The translations under genes were made by a program, and so were the position numbers. A DNA stretch of 64,000 bases from Trema orientale (Eukaryota; Streptophyta; Magnoliopsida; Rosales; Cannabaceae). Shown piece after piece: positions 9,690 to 21,354 of this stretch. The stretch's first letter is position 1. Each line of letters starts with the position of its first letter. The DNA lies in NCBI GenBank assembly GCA_002914845.1, contig JXTC01000003.1, positions 385,865-449,864 of the forward strand. The letters run 5' to 3'. The notes beneath the pieces were generated by a model. The model saw only the letters and a program-made list of their open reading frames with translations. It was not told the origin of the DNA and did no database searches.

Positions 9690-11318
9690 AAATACAGTCA
9701 TTTTGGCCCCAATTTTTAACCATTTTTTTATTTGTTTATGCTAAGGAAACTTTAAAAATCTAAAAAATAATTAAAAAACACTTATTTCGGAGGCATTATA
9801 TCGTAATGTACTATCAAAAAAGAAAATGAAGATTTTTGCATTTATTAAAAGGAGCAACAAAAATAGAGATTTTGATATTTTAATATTTATGTTGCTTTAA
9901 ACGTACATGTTGTTCTTCATTAGCTCTTCCATTGAAACATTATCAAACTTAAAGGGTATATGGTCAATTTAGCGAGATGAAATTAATGTTTTCATTTCTT
10001 TATGCTAGAACAAATTTAAAAGTCTAAAAAATAATTATTGTCATCATGATATTACTTCATGAATCTAAATTGACTAAATTATATCTTTTCATTTCTTTTT
10101 CAAAAAAAAAAACGAAAAAAAGAAAACGGATTTCGGACAAATCATGTTCAAATATATTATTTTAAAAAATAGAGATTTTTACCCTAAGAAAGAAAAAAAA
10201 AAGAGGAGAAATAGAGACTTTTAATTATAATATAAAATGGGTTAATTCCACTAATAATCTCAGAAATATCTTTTTTTTATTATTATTACTTTAGTCCTCA
10301 AAGTTCAGTGTTTGTACAACTAAGCCGCTCAAACTTATGGATAATGGTGGACTATATTCGCATCTTTTTTTCAAAAAATTGTTTTTAGTATGGAATTCAT
10401 ACATAATTATCTTAATTAGTATTTGAACCCCTTCATTCCCACACACACTCCCAAAAATTCTAAATTAATTGAGCTAGTCTCTATTGTCTGAGAATATATT
10501 TGCATCTTTCTTTGATATAAAAGCACCCTTTCTAATTCCCTTTAAAAAAAAAAAAAGAAAAACTTGATGTTTTCTTGAATATATACTCAGTATTTTTCTT
10601 GTCTTGTTTTAGGGATTGATGGCAAGAGAAATATTAGAATTGGAACAAAATGGTAATGGGATCGGATTAGGAAGGATTGAGAACTAGTTATAGAGCTATT
10701 TGTCCAGGCTGTGAAAGGAAAAGGACTTTATGGGGATGAAGAATAGCAGTGATAGTAGCAGGATTCTCGCGGTTAGAACAACAAGAAATTAGCTTATGAG
10801 CGCTTGTCTCCATTTGTTGAGGTAGGTTTGTTTGTCTATTTTCCTATAATCCGAAAAATTATGTACTTTTTATAATTTTTTTATGAGGATGGCAAAAAGA
10901 TAATGTGTAAAAACTCAAATTTTTAAAGGGTATTAGAATAATTTTTCCAAAAAATAATTAAAAATATAATATAATATAATATTTTTATATAAGTGGTGGG
11001 ACCTTTTTTTTTTTCAACACTCTTTCCTTTCCTTCTCTCCCATGCCTGACACTATCTGGCATCTGCCTACTTTTTCTTTCTTTCTTTTTTTTCTTTTTCT
11101 TTATTTCTTTTCTTTTCTTTTCTTCATGAGAGAAGCTCTCAGCCGACAACCACGGACGATCGCTGGAGACTGTACTCGACCCACCTCTATATCCGCAGTC
11201 TCGGTGAACTCTTTAAGGAAGCCGAGCGTGGTAGAAGCTCCGAGAGTACGCTTTCCTGAGTGTGTAATTTCAACTTTTCTGAGACATCTTTTTTAAGTTC
11301 AAATATCTTTAAGTCCGG
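9690..11318 (+). repeat. Tandem duplication, unit 1
   Basis: The whole stretch is repeated next door at 11319-13425. Shared landmarks in the same order are: 'tttgtttatgctaaggaaac', 'ggcattatatcgtaat', 'aaacgtacatgttgttc', 'gatggcaagagaaatattag', and 'ctatctggcatctgcctac'. The end of the unit (11042-11296) can be read as an open frame ('TIWHLPTF...VVEAPRVRF'). The two copies disagree in frame in the middle, so it is not a convincing protein. Unit identity is unknown; it may be a degraded non-autonomous transposon. Confidence 0.7.
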
Positions 11319-12443
11319 CCCATAGTCATCTTGGCAACAATTTTTAATATTTTTTTTATTTGTTTGTGCTAAGGAAGCTTTAAAAGTCTAAAAAGTAATT
11401 TAAAAAAACTTATTCCGGAGGTATTATATTGTAATATATTATCGAAAAAAATGGAGATTTTTATATTTTAATATTTATGTTGCTCTAAACGTACATGTTG
11501 TTGCTCCATTAGCCCTTCTATTGAAATATTGTCAAACTTAAAGGGTATATGGTCAATTTAGCGATATGAGATTAATGTTTTCATTTCTTTATGCTAGAAC
11601 AAATTTAAAAGTCTAAAAATAATTAATGTCATCAAGATATTACTTCATGAATCTAACTTGACAAAATTATAACTTTTCATTTTTTTTCCAAAAAAAAAAG
11701 AAAAAAAAATTGATTTCATAGGAATCATGTTGAAATATATTATTTTAAAAAATGGAGATTTTTACCCTAGAAAAGGAAAAAAAAAAAAAGAGAAATAGAG
11801 ACTTTTAATTATAATATAAAAAGAGTTAATTCCACTAATAATCTCTTAAATATCTTTTTTTTAATTATCACTTTAGTCCTCAAAGTTCAGTGTTTGTACA
11901 ACTAAGCCACTCTATGCCTCTATGGATAATAGCGGACTATATTTGCATCCTTTTTTCAAAAAATTGTTTTTAGTATGGAATTTATACATAATTATCCTAA
12001 TTAGTATTTGCACCCCTTTATTCCCACATACACTCTTAAAAATTCTAAATCAATTGAGCTAGCCTCCATTGTCTGGGAATATATTTGCATCTCTTTTTGA
12101 TATAAAAGCACCCTTTCTAATTCTCTTTAAAAAAAAAATTTGATGTTTTCTTGAATATATGCTCAGTATTTTTCTTGTCTTGTTTTTGGGATTGATGGCA
12201 AGAGAAATATTAGAATTGGAACAAAATGGTAATGGGATCTTGGGAACTAGTAGAGATGTAAAGTGGACCGGGTCGGGCTAGCTCAACCCACATTTGATAA
12301 GCCCATATGGGCTTTGTACCACGCCTAGGAATAGTAGCAGGATTCTCACGCTTAGAACAGCAAGAAACTAGCTTATGAGCGCTTGTTGAGGTAGGTTTGT
12401 TTGTCTATTTTCCTATAATTCAAAAAATTATGTACTTTTTATA

Positions 12444-12656
12444 AACTTAACTAATGACCTCCACTTATTACAAATTAAAAGAAAATATCTATTATTACCC
12501 AATCCACATCCTATCCTATCAGACATAATAGGTTTTCACGCCAACCCCCCCATTAGGAATAATAGGTTTTCACGTCTACCCCGGTGTGACTCGAGCCTAA
12601 AACTGAGATCCTAGATAATGGATACTCTTACCACGTGAGCCAACCCACTTCGTCAC
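12444..12656 (-). mobile_element. tRNA-derived SINE
   Basis: The minus strand starts with a Pol III A-box-like 'tggctcacgtggtaagag' and, ~35 bases on, a B-box-like 'ggctcgagtcacacc'. The insertion is flanked by a 15-base near-perfect duplication ('tatgtactttttata' at 12429-12443 and 'tatgtactttttaca' at 12657-12671). The neighbouring duplication unit shows the empty site. Length ~213 bases fits plant SINEs. The body contains two copies of 'aataggttttcacg'. Confidence 0.75.
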
Positions 12657-12684
12657 TATGTACTTTTTACAATTTTTTTGAGAA

Positions 12685-12985
12685 ATTTAGGTGGATGACC
12701 AATATTTTAAATTTGATTAAGTAGATATCCATTTATTAAATTTTATAGCTAAATGTCCAGGTATATATATTTTTACACTTGGTAGATATGTTTATCTACC
12801 AATTTCAGTTACTATACTTAAATATACTAGGTATATAATTTTTTGTACTTGGTATATAAAATTTTACACTTGGTATATAAACATATGTACCAGACATTTT
12901 GCTATAACATTTGACAAAAGGATATTTACTTAAATTGGGCTCAAAATTTGGTCATATTTCTTAAGTCCCTAATTTTTTTAGGAGG
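12685..12985. mobile_element. MITE-like insertion
   Basis: It is absent from the equivalent place in duplication unit 1. The ends are imperfect inverted repeats: left 'gaccaatattttaaatttga...aagtagatatcc', and a right end whose reverse complement reads 'gaccaaattttgagccc...aagtaaatatcc'. The middle repeats 'acttggtatataaa' three to four times. The 'ttaagtagatatcc' motif also occurs near the left end of the Pack-MULE-like element (7158), which hints at a shared family. Confidence 0.5.
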
Positions 12986-13579
12986 ATGGAAAAAAGATAA
13001 TATGTAAAAACCCAAATTTTTAAAGGGTATTAGAGTAATTTTTGCCAAAAATAATTAAAAATAAAATAAAATATAATATTTTTATATAAGTGGTGTGACC
13101 CTTTTTTTTTGGCACCACTCTTTTCTTTCATTCTCTATCATGCCCACACTATCTGGCATTTGCCTACTTTTCCTTTTACTTTTTTACTTTTTCTTTTTTT
13201 CTTTTCTTTTGTTTTCTTTTCTTTTCTTCATGAGAGAAGCTCTCGACCAATAACCGCAGCCAGTCGCTGGAGACTGTACTCACCCCACCTCTACATCCAC
13301 GGTGTCGGTGACGCTTCAAGGAAGCCAAGGGTGGTAGAAGCTCCGAGAGTACGTTTTCTTAAGCATGTAATCTCAACTTTTCTGAAACACCTTTTTCAAG
13401 TTCAAACTTCTTTAAATCCAACTCCGGTCACAAGAAAACGATACCTTCAGCAAGAATCATTGTATTTTGAGGTAGCTTACCAAGTCCAACTAGTAGTTTT
13501 CATTGGTTCAACCCGAGTCGACTTCGGTGAGAATTCCGTCATTTTAGAAATTTTAATTATGACATTTTTATAATTATTT

Positions 13580-15350
13580 TATTGAAGTATTTAATTGAGT
13601 TGTGAAAGTTATATGAGGTGATAAAGGAGATTGAATCATGAATAAATATGGTAGTATTATGTTAAATCGAAATCTGGTTTGAGAGAAATCTTGAATTAAA
13701 AAATGTGATATTTTTCTAATTCGGAGCAAAAGTGGTATTTTTGCAAACTAAAACAGTATTAGGTTGGAAGTTTGCTACTATTGAGATTGGGCCTTACGCT
13801 GAGATTAAAAAATGTTATTTTTCGAAATAGTTGTGCAAAAATGATTTTTTACAAATAATTAGGAAGACCGATATATATTTTGTTAATATTTTCTAAAAGT
13901 GATATTTTTCCTAAATAGTTCTGTGATAATGATATTTTCCAAATATTTTTAAAAAGTGGTATTTTATAATAGAGAAAAAGACACTCAGCACGGTTTTTTA
14001 GAAAATATTGACTAAATTACGACCTATCCAAAAACATATATTTCTGTACGACCTTTATTAGAAAAAAAAAAAATCATCTCTAAACGCCAATTTGAAGGTC
14101 TGGAGGCGAGAGCAATTGTCGATGACGGCATTGCGGATCTTGGATGAGGGCTCAGCGTCGCGGATTTCGGGCAATGGTGGCTTCGTAGTTTCTGGGTAGT
14201 GGTGGCGTCACGGATCTGGGCTGATGGCTGGTCGTCATATTTTGCAGTTGGTGGTGTAGTGTATTAGCTGGGGTGGGTAACAAGGTGGGTGGGTGATGGT
14301 TCTGGAAAACTAGTGACAATTCCCTCCATGACTTTATCTATAGATAGAGAAGATATAGAAGCTCATTTCAATCCCAATTTCAATAGTAGTTCACAGTGTC
14401 AAGGATCAATTTCATCTCAAGCCCACCTCTTATTTACCGCTATTTTCTCAAATCTGTATCTATGTACTTAAGTTTTAGCCTCATTTTTCAATCCAATATT
14501 GAAGCTTTCCTTATTTTGTTTTCAGCTCAAGATAAGATTTTTCTCTTTTCTTTCTTTCTTTCCCAATAAATTTTGCTATAAACTACTTTTGACATAAATT
14601 AATTTCATGAGTTTTATATGAATTCAGTTAGTTGAGTTATTCGATTGTTTTATGTGATCCTATTATTTTCCTTGATTGCTTTACTTATTCCAGAATCTTT
14701 TCTTTAATTGTTTTAAATACTTGGTCACGGTTTATCGCATCTTTTGTCTATTATGATTAATATATGTATCATGTATACATATGGTTAGCTTTCTATGAAT
14801 GCACCCTTAACTATTTATATCTGTTCGTACTTTATGTCTTTTTGTTTAGATTTTGTTTGTTGTTTCATCTTTTTTTTTTTTTTTTTGCAAGTGTACTAAC
14901 GTTAAAAGAGCTAAAATATAAATAGATTTTAATTGATGATTATTTACTACTTTGTACTAGCTAGTTACAGTAGCTAATATGTATTAAGCTTCTTCAAAGT
15001 ATTGCAGAAAGTTTCTTTAAAATATTGTAAAAAGTTTCTTAATTCTCCCAAAACAATATGCATATTAAAGTAGTTAAATTATAACTGGTAATCGTTAGTG
15101 GTTACTAGACTATATTAGTAAATAAACTCTAATTTGATAATTGGTTACCATAAACCATTGTAATTGGATTCCAGATTATAAGTTTAGCTAACAATATATA
15201 TTTCTACTGCTCTTACTTCAAAAGTATAATTGCTTAATTTGAGAAACTGATCATATTCTCCAGTGCCCTTGTTCAATACCTCACCTAATTCTTGTAGGCT
15301 CAATCTTCCCAAGCATGACTACCCCTCTACACTTCTCTCTATGCTGGATT
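13580..15350. other. Unassigned AT-rich DNA with a GC-richer patch
   Basis: 13840-13990 carries the dispersed 'aaaagtggtattttt' repeat type. 14090-14290 is suddenly GC-rich and repeats 'gcgtcgcggatttcgg', 'gcgtcacggatctggg' and 'gtggtggcg', which looks like a captured or degenerate coding fragment I cannot identify. The rest is non-coding. Confidence 0.4.
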
Positions 15351-15359
15351 ATGATTAAC

Positions 15360-16225
15360 TTACGTATAGAGCATTTTGCTAAAAAAAAATCAAAATAATT
15401 TCCTGTGATTTACTTATATACAAGACATTCTGCTATACATAAACCAAACTGGTTTCTTGAAAACCTTTTAGTTTCCTGTGATTTACATACATACATGATA
15501 TTATACTAAAAGAAATCAAACCAGTTTCTTCGAAACCTTTGTGGTTTCCTATAATCTAGTTAGCTACAGAATAATCTGCTACATGGAAACCAAACTCGTT
15601 TCCTAAAAACCTTTGTGGTTTCCTGTAATTTAGTTAGTTACATAATATTATGCTACATAGAAACCATATTAGTTTCCTGGAAACCTTTGTGGTTTATTGT
15701 GATTTACTTACATACATGGTATTTTACTAAAGTGAAACTAAATTGGTTTCTACAAAACCTTTGTGGTTTCCTGTATACATATGTACAAGGTATTCTACTG
15801 AAAGGAAACCAAATTAGTTTCTAGGAAACCTTTATGGTTTACAAAAATATAATAGTGGACTATAATAAATTTAGAAATGCAAGCAAAAAAGTGAAAAAAT
15901 GAATTAGTTTACTTACAGGAAATTCTGCTAAAATAAACCAAATTGGTATCCAAGAAACCTTTGTAGTTTCCTATGATTTACTTACGTATAGAACATTCTG
16001 CTAAAAGGAAACCAAATTGGTTTCCTGTGATTTACTTACATATAAGACATTCTGCTACACATTAACCTAACTGGTTTCTTGAAAACTTTTTTGATTTCCT
16101 GTGATATACTTATATACAGGGCATTCTGCTAAAAGGAAACTAAATTGGTTTCTTGTAATTTACTTATATATAAGGCATTTTGCTAAAAAGAAGCCAAACT
16201 GATTTCTATGAAATCTTTGTGGTTT
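15360..16225. repeat. Minisatellite with palindromic units
   Basis: About ten diverged units of roughly 75-95 bases, each containing 'gtgatttactta(c/t)atac', '(g)acattctgcta', then a hairpin core of type 'ggaaaccaaattggtttcc', then 'cctttgtggtttcc'. The AT-rich tail 'aataaatttagaaa(g/t)g' also recurs (15866, 16246, 16340). Frames through it change from unit to unit and are not coding. Confidence 0.8.
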
Positions 16226-16483
16226 CGAAAAATATAATAAATTTAGAAAGGTGGACAAAAAAAATGAAAAAAAAATGAATTAAAGAGATAAAGAATATAA
16301 TAGCAAAAAAGAAAAAAAAAAAAGTAAACTATGAAAATAGAATATAATAAATTTAGAAAGGTGTGTAAAAAGAAGAAAAAAGAAAAAAAATTAAAAAATA
16401 GAAAAACAAAAGGAAAAAAAAATTAAAAAGTAGTGAAAAAGAAAAAGAAAAGAAAAAGAAGAGAAACAACGAAAAATGAGTTT

Positions 16484-16575
16484 GTGGGTTTTGAACCATT
16501 AACCTCTAAGAGGGGACAAGAGTATCTTGCCAATATGCCACTATGCTACTTGAACTTCTATTGTCTTGTTGGACA
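16484..16575 (-). mobile_element. SINE-like tRNA-derived head
   Basis: The minus strand reads 'gtagcatagtggcatattgg' (A-box-like 'tagcatagtgg') and, ~45 bases later, 'ggttcaaaaccc' (a good B-box match). The spacing and order fit a Pol III promoter. It is not a foldable tRNA (the arms do not pair). The tail and target duplication are not clear, because the left flank is a long A-rich tract. Confidence 0.45.
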
Positions 16576-17160
16576 TGTCTATTATATAATCGTATCGTAA
16601 AAAATATGTCTTATTTACGAATTTGCCACCGCATTTTCTAGCCCAAAAATATTTTGAAAAATGCCTATTTTAGATCGTACAGGATTTTAATTATTTTCTT
16701 AAGGTCGTATTTTTGGTATTATTTTCGACCAAAAAAAAAATATTTGTTCTTCAATAATTTTAAAGTGAATTGTGAAAAGTAAAAAATATCCACTTCAAAA
16801 AAAGAAGAAAAGTAGAAAGATACTTTTCGTGTCATATCCATGTTACTTTGGTCCCTTGTTTTAAGAACATTTAGAATCTTATCAAATTATGAAAAGATGG
16901 AACCATACCCCATCCTCTTATTATTCATTTTTTTTGAAAGCACGCTCCATCCTCTTATCAAAAGAAAAGGAAAAAGAGAAAAGGACGGACAAAAATAATG
17001 AAGAGAAAATTATAGATTAACATTCTTGAAAGTCAAAACACGTATGGATTATTCATTTTAAAATATAAATACTATAGTTTCTTGTCGTAATAAAGATATA
17101 TTTCAAATGACAACTAATAATTTCCCCAGAAAAAAAAAAACTAATAGTTTGCAAAATTAT

Positions 17161-17454
17161 ACCATCAGTGGTGGTAGCTTGGTGGTAAAAGACTCCGAGT
17201 TCTTGCATATATAATGTAGGAGTGCGAGTTTTCATAAGCGGTAAGGAGTATGTTTCGATTCCATTGCATGATCGACCCACCAATGTGTGAGTTTATAGCA
17301 TGCGACACTATCGTATCTCATATCTGATGAGATCATGAGGATCGTGGCACCCTATCACCCACCTGATGGTCCCGTTGGACTCCTAATATAGGATAAATTT
17401 GGAAAGGAGTGGGAAGTAAGTCTCCCCATTCCAATTTTTTCCTTTCAAAAAAAA
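17161..17454 (+). mobile_element. tRNA-derived SINE
   Basis: It starts with 'accatcagtggtggtagctt', containing the A-box-like 'tagcttggtgg'. A B-box-like 'tttcgattccat' follows at ~17255, and the element ends in 'cctttcaaaaaaaaa'. It is flanked by a 15-base duplication: 'agtttgcaaaattat' (17146-17160) and 'agtttgcaaaatgat' (17455-17469), 14 of 15 identical. The ~294-base length and A-rich tail are typical of plant SINEs. The minus-strand frame across it is a shadow. Confidence 0.8.
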
Positions 17455-17469
17455 AGTTTGCAAAATGAT

Positions 17470-19020
17470 TGAGAATTGATGAATTTCATAACATTTTACT
17501 GTATTAATTATTCTCCAAATATGAATAATTATTTGTTGTTTCGTTCAGCTGAATAAATCTTACAGTAAAGTAAAATTTAAATGGTTTCATACAAAAAATT
17601 TAAAAAAATTAGCTAATCCAAAAAGCGAATGTAAATATATTTGAACTTCCATGGTTATCATTTGTAATATATTTGACGTAATTCAACAGATGTTATAATT
17701 TTTTCATTAATGATTAATGTTTTTTTATTTTTATTTTTTATAATAAATGATTAATGTTATTTAGTAAGTCTTTGGGTTAAGATTTCAAGACTAAAAGGAC
17801 AACACAACCAAAGTTGGGTAACACTTTCCTTCTCTTTTCCCCAGTTAGTGCCTTTTTCAGTCATATGCTTTTTCTTTTTGGCCTTCACATGGACATGGTT
17901 TAAAGTCATGCATGTGTTTCACATTTTAGACAAAAGCAACGTTCTTCGTTAGAAACAGAAATGTCCTCTACTAATTCCTCAGTTTTCTAACGGAAAGAAT
18001 TCCGTTTAGTCATCAATGCTTTTTTATTTTCTTTTTTTTTTTTGTGGGGGGAGAGGAATTCCATCAATGCTTTAAAATATATTAAAATAACAAACTTTAA
18101 AAGATATTAAAACAACAATATTAGGGGGAAAAGAAAAAACCCAAAAGAAAAACAAAAAATAAAAAAGGAGTCCCAGAGCCAGACGTAAATCTTAGCTCCA
18201 GTCTCCTTCTTATCTTCTAGCTTCGAAACAAGACTGAGGGCAGAGAGGCTATCACCACAGCAAGTCCAGATGGCTAGAGAAGACTTGGGTAGTACTGCCT
18301 ATAGAGTATTGGCATATGGGTGTGAAGATGGTGAGGATCGATAAAGACTCGTTTTTTCATCAAAAATAATAAATTAATAAATACTCGTCTTTTATGAGAG
18401 TTATTTATACTCTCTAACAACTGCATCAGTACTGCTCTTTTTACACCACATATATATTTAGATAGATTACAAGAGATTAATAACAAGCATCTAAATCAAT
18501 GGTTTGCTAAGACTATCTTTAATCTGAAACTCTATTTTGCAATAAGTAAAACTTTAAAATATAGCAACTTTACTTTATATATTTTTTTTTCAATCTCCAA
18601 CCCATTACTCCAAATACTAGATATTTTCTATCCAAAAAGAATATTCTCTACAACAAAATATAATATTCTTTTTATTTTTATTTTTTTTACCTAAATTTCT
18701 TTTTTACCCCTTATTTCTCTATAGATATTTTATTTAAACAATTACTTCACTAATATACTTATATAAATTATATTAATTATTTCTAAATATGTAACATTTT
18801 TTATGATCAAATTAAAACTATTAAATTAATTAATCTTTATTTAAATTAACTTAACAATTAATATAAAATCATTTACAATAATTAACATATTTTAAATGTA
18901 GCAACTTTGACCAAGGATATATGTGGAATTAAACATTTAAAAAGGGGGCATTTTGGGAAGTTGAACAAAAAAAAAAACATAAAAAAGGAAAAGAAAGAAA
19001 AAATGCAAAATAGCGTTATG
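17470..19020. other. Non-coding AT-rich DNA
   Basis: No gene is recognised. The minus strand of 18160-18250 can be read as a short protein-like stretch ('LSLVSKLEDKKETGAKIYVW') that I cannot assign. 18530-18900 is AT-rich and has a 'tatagcaactttac' / 'gtagcaactttgac' pair of the kind seen at MITE ends. Confidence 0.4.
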
Positions 19021-19430
19021 CTACAGTGCCACGCCCTCTGGTTTTACCCCTGATATAGGCTGATGCAATTTCTTACTATGCAGATAATCTCTAATCTGCA
19101 ATCTCCAAAATGAGAAATCTGAACCATCGAATTTACTGATACCGGGTCTCGATCGTCTTCTCCAGCCATCGCTTCTTACTATTGACTTTTCGTATAAGTG
19201 AACAGTTCTGTATACATGAATAGTACCATACGTATGAACAATACTCAACCTGACACTCTGGTACCAGTTGTTAGGGGAATAACCTCTCTAGTAGACACGC
19301 AAAATTGCGAAAGCGATAAATAAAACAAAATAAGAAGACACAATTTACGTGGTTCACCAATTTGGCTACGTCCAGGGACTACTGCAGATCTTTCACTACA
19401 TTTTGCCATATGGTCAGAGATGCTCTAAGG
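19021..19430 (-). mobile_element. 5' fragment of a Copia retrotransposon (partial LTR, PBS, gag start)
   Basis: On the minus strand a partial LTR (about 19430-19269) ends in 'cccctaaca'. The primer-binding site 'tggtaccagag', complementary to initiator tRNA-Met as in most plant Copia elements, follows at ~19263-19253. Then comes a gag N-terminus 'KFDGSDFSFWRLQIRDYLHS' (19021-19150), the standard Copia gag opening. It is cut off on both sides; the left cut coincides with MITE-like sequence beginning 'gggcccgtttggttg' at 19430. Confidence 0.75.
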
Positions 19431-19910
19431 GCCCGTTTGGTTGCAGTGATGGAATGGTAATGGTAATAGTAATCAGAATGGAATAGAAAAAGAATGGTAA
19501 TGAAATTATGTTGTTTGTTTAGAGTGGTAGAATCAGTAGCTGAATGGACATTCTTATATTTGATTAACTGTGAAAATGAAGCTGTATAATGACAAAAATA
19601 TCCTTCAGCTTAAAATAAATATTTTAAGTAGTTTAAATTATATTTAGCATTAAATTATTTTATTAATTAAATTATTTTATATTTAGTATTATTTTATTTT
19701 ATTAAATTATTTTGTTAATTATTTTATGAATTTTTTATTAATTAAATTATTATTTTATTTTATTGTATTATTTTATTAAATTATTTTACATTTAGTATTA
19801 TTTTATTTAATTATTTTATCAGATTATTTTATTAATTTATTTATTAATTAAATTACTATTTTATTAATTATTTTACATTTATTGTTATTTATTTTATTAT
19901 TAAATTGGAG
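19430..19910. repeat. hAT-type MITE end and TA-rich tract
   Basis: 'gggcccgtttggttgcagtg' at 19430 is a common plant hAT-MITE terminus, followed by the usual 'tggaatggtaatgg' purine-rich subterminal repeats. No matching right end was found. 19620-19900 is a long 'ttattttattaaatt' low-complexity tract. Confidence 0.5.
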
Positions 19911-20479
19911 GGGAGACTAACCAAGAACCAAGACCAAGAGGGAGAGAGAGGCAAGTACAAGTTCATGTGACTTCACTTTTTGTTTTATTCAAAATTAAAT
20001 ATGATTACTAATTTGCTAGTTTTCCACTGTAGTTAGCTCAATAGATGGAGCAGAGATTAAGTAAGGAAGGGAGTGAGATGAGGTGGAAATTAAATAAGGA
20101 TGAGACGGAAATTGGATAATAAATTGAGTGTGTTAGTTATTTTTTTCTTTATAGTATATGAATATTATTAGTTAATCTCTATTTTTAAACAATATATATT
20201 ATGATCATTAATCATAAAAATTACTAATTAACCCCATTTTAAAATTTTAAATATTTATATATGTTATCAATTCAATAGGTATCTTTTTTACCTTATTTTT
20301 TTTAGACGTTAGATAATCATTTAACAGTGATCCAATGAATATAATGATGCACATAAAAAAATGTCCATCATTAATATTATTTCTTTTTCTTATTTTTTAC
20401 AATAAAAATTGTGCATTATAAATTTTAATTAGCCAAAATAATACTTATATATAGCTAAAAAAATATATATATATGATCA

Positions 20480-20569
20480 CTAGTTCACAGTAGCTGAAAT
20501 AATTTTAATGATGTGTCAGTTTTTTTTTTTTTTTATTCTTTTTACGTGTCACTATCTTATTCAAGGCTA
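20480..20569 (+). repeat. Left part of a ~110-base minisatellite split by the hAT element
   Basis: 'cacagtagctgaaataattt', 'aatgatgtgtcag', a poly-T run and 'gtgtcactatcttattcaaggcta' match the repeat units at 25076-25385 on the far side of the hAT element. The hAT therefore inserted into a pre-existing tandem array. Confidence 0.7.
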
Positions 20570-20985
20570 ATGCTGTCAAAATAGGCCGGGTCCAATGGGC
20601 TGGCCCGCGGCCCGGTCAGGTAGCCTGCGGACCAGCTCGGCCCGACCCGGTAGAGATAGGCCCGGGCCCAGTCCGGCCTTACTCTCATGGTTGAGCTGGG
20701 CCTAATATTCTGAGCCCGCGGGCCGGCCCGGCCCGACCTGACTTCCAGCCCGGACCGGGCAGGGCTGGCCCGCCTTTTTTTTTGAAATTAAAATTAGTTT
20801 TTTTTTTTAAAAAAAAAAGGCCTATGGGCCAAGGCCCGTTACATCTTATGGCCATTTTGGGCCATATAGCTGTTGGCCCCAACGGCTAATATAGCTGCTG
20901 CCCAACGGCTATTTTCTTTTTTTTAAAAAAAAAAATTAAAAGTTTAAAAAATAAAAAAAAAACAAAAAAATCTTTAAATTCTAAA

Positions 20986-20994
20986 TTATAAATA
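20986..20994 (+). promoter_or_regulatory. TATA box of the hAT transposase
   Basis: 'ttataaata' is followed by 'cctctttttccctcacccat' and a CT-rich leader. The same arrangement recurs in related plant hAT elements. It lies ~1.3 kb upstream of the reading frame, consistent with an intron in the leader. Confidence 0.55.
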
Positions 20995-21354
20995 CCTCTT
21001 TTTCCCTCACCCATTCTTCACACAAACAACTCTCTTCTATCTTCATTCTCTCATTTCTCTATTATTTTCTCAAATTCTCAATTTATATTCTCTAAATAAA
21101 TATATAATCTAATAACTATTTAATATTAATAATTATAAAATTATAACCTATAGTTATATTCTCTATTTCTATTTTTAAGCTTCAATTCTTCCAAGTTCCA
21201 ACATCCAAGTATCCAACTAAAATCCAAGTCAAAAGTCTACTCAAATCTCAATTCAAGATAATTTCAATTTCTAAATTTTTTAAAGTTTAATTTATCACTC
21301 TTATCTTTTTAATATGAATTAGTAAATTATCACTACATAGATAGACTTAGACAT

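Larger units (their letters stand above)
11319..13425 (+). repeat. Tandem duplication, unit 2 (with insertions)
   Basis: This is a second copy of 9690-11318. It is longer because it contains a SINE at 12444-12656 and a second, MITE-like insertion at about 12685-12985, and it has a replaced patch near 12250-12330. Unit 1 preserves the uninterrupted sequence around both insertion points ('atgtactttttata', then 'atttttttatgaggatggca'). The frame at 13109-13573 has the same 'HTIWHLPTF' and 'VVEAPRVRF' blocks as unit 1. Confidence 0.7.

Noticed and set aside
11042-13573. Two similar frames (84 and 154 residues) at the ends of the duplicated units
   Set aside because: Although both contain 'VVEAPRVRF', the two copies differ by frameshifts in the central part and include a CT microsatellite, so conservation is of DNA rather than protein.
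16484-16575. Possible tRNA gene
   Set aside because: A- and B-box-like motifs exist but acceptor, anticodon and T arms do not pair; a SINE head explains it better.
18160-18250. Short minus-strand protein-like stretch 'LSLVSKLEDKKETGAKIYVW'
   Set aside because: Too short and isolated to assign; no flanking element could be bounded.
20685-20882. 65-residue minus-strand frame rich in Gly/Pro
   Set aside because: It reads through the 'ggcccg' subterminal repeats of the hAT transposon.
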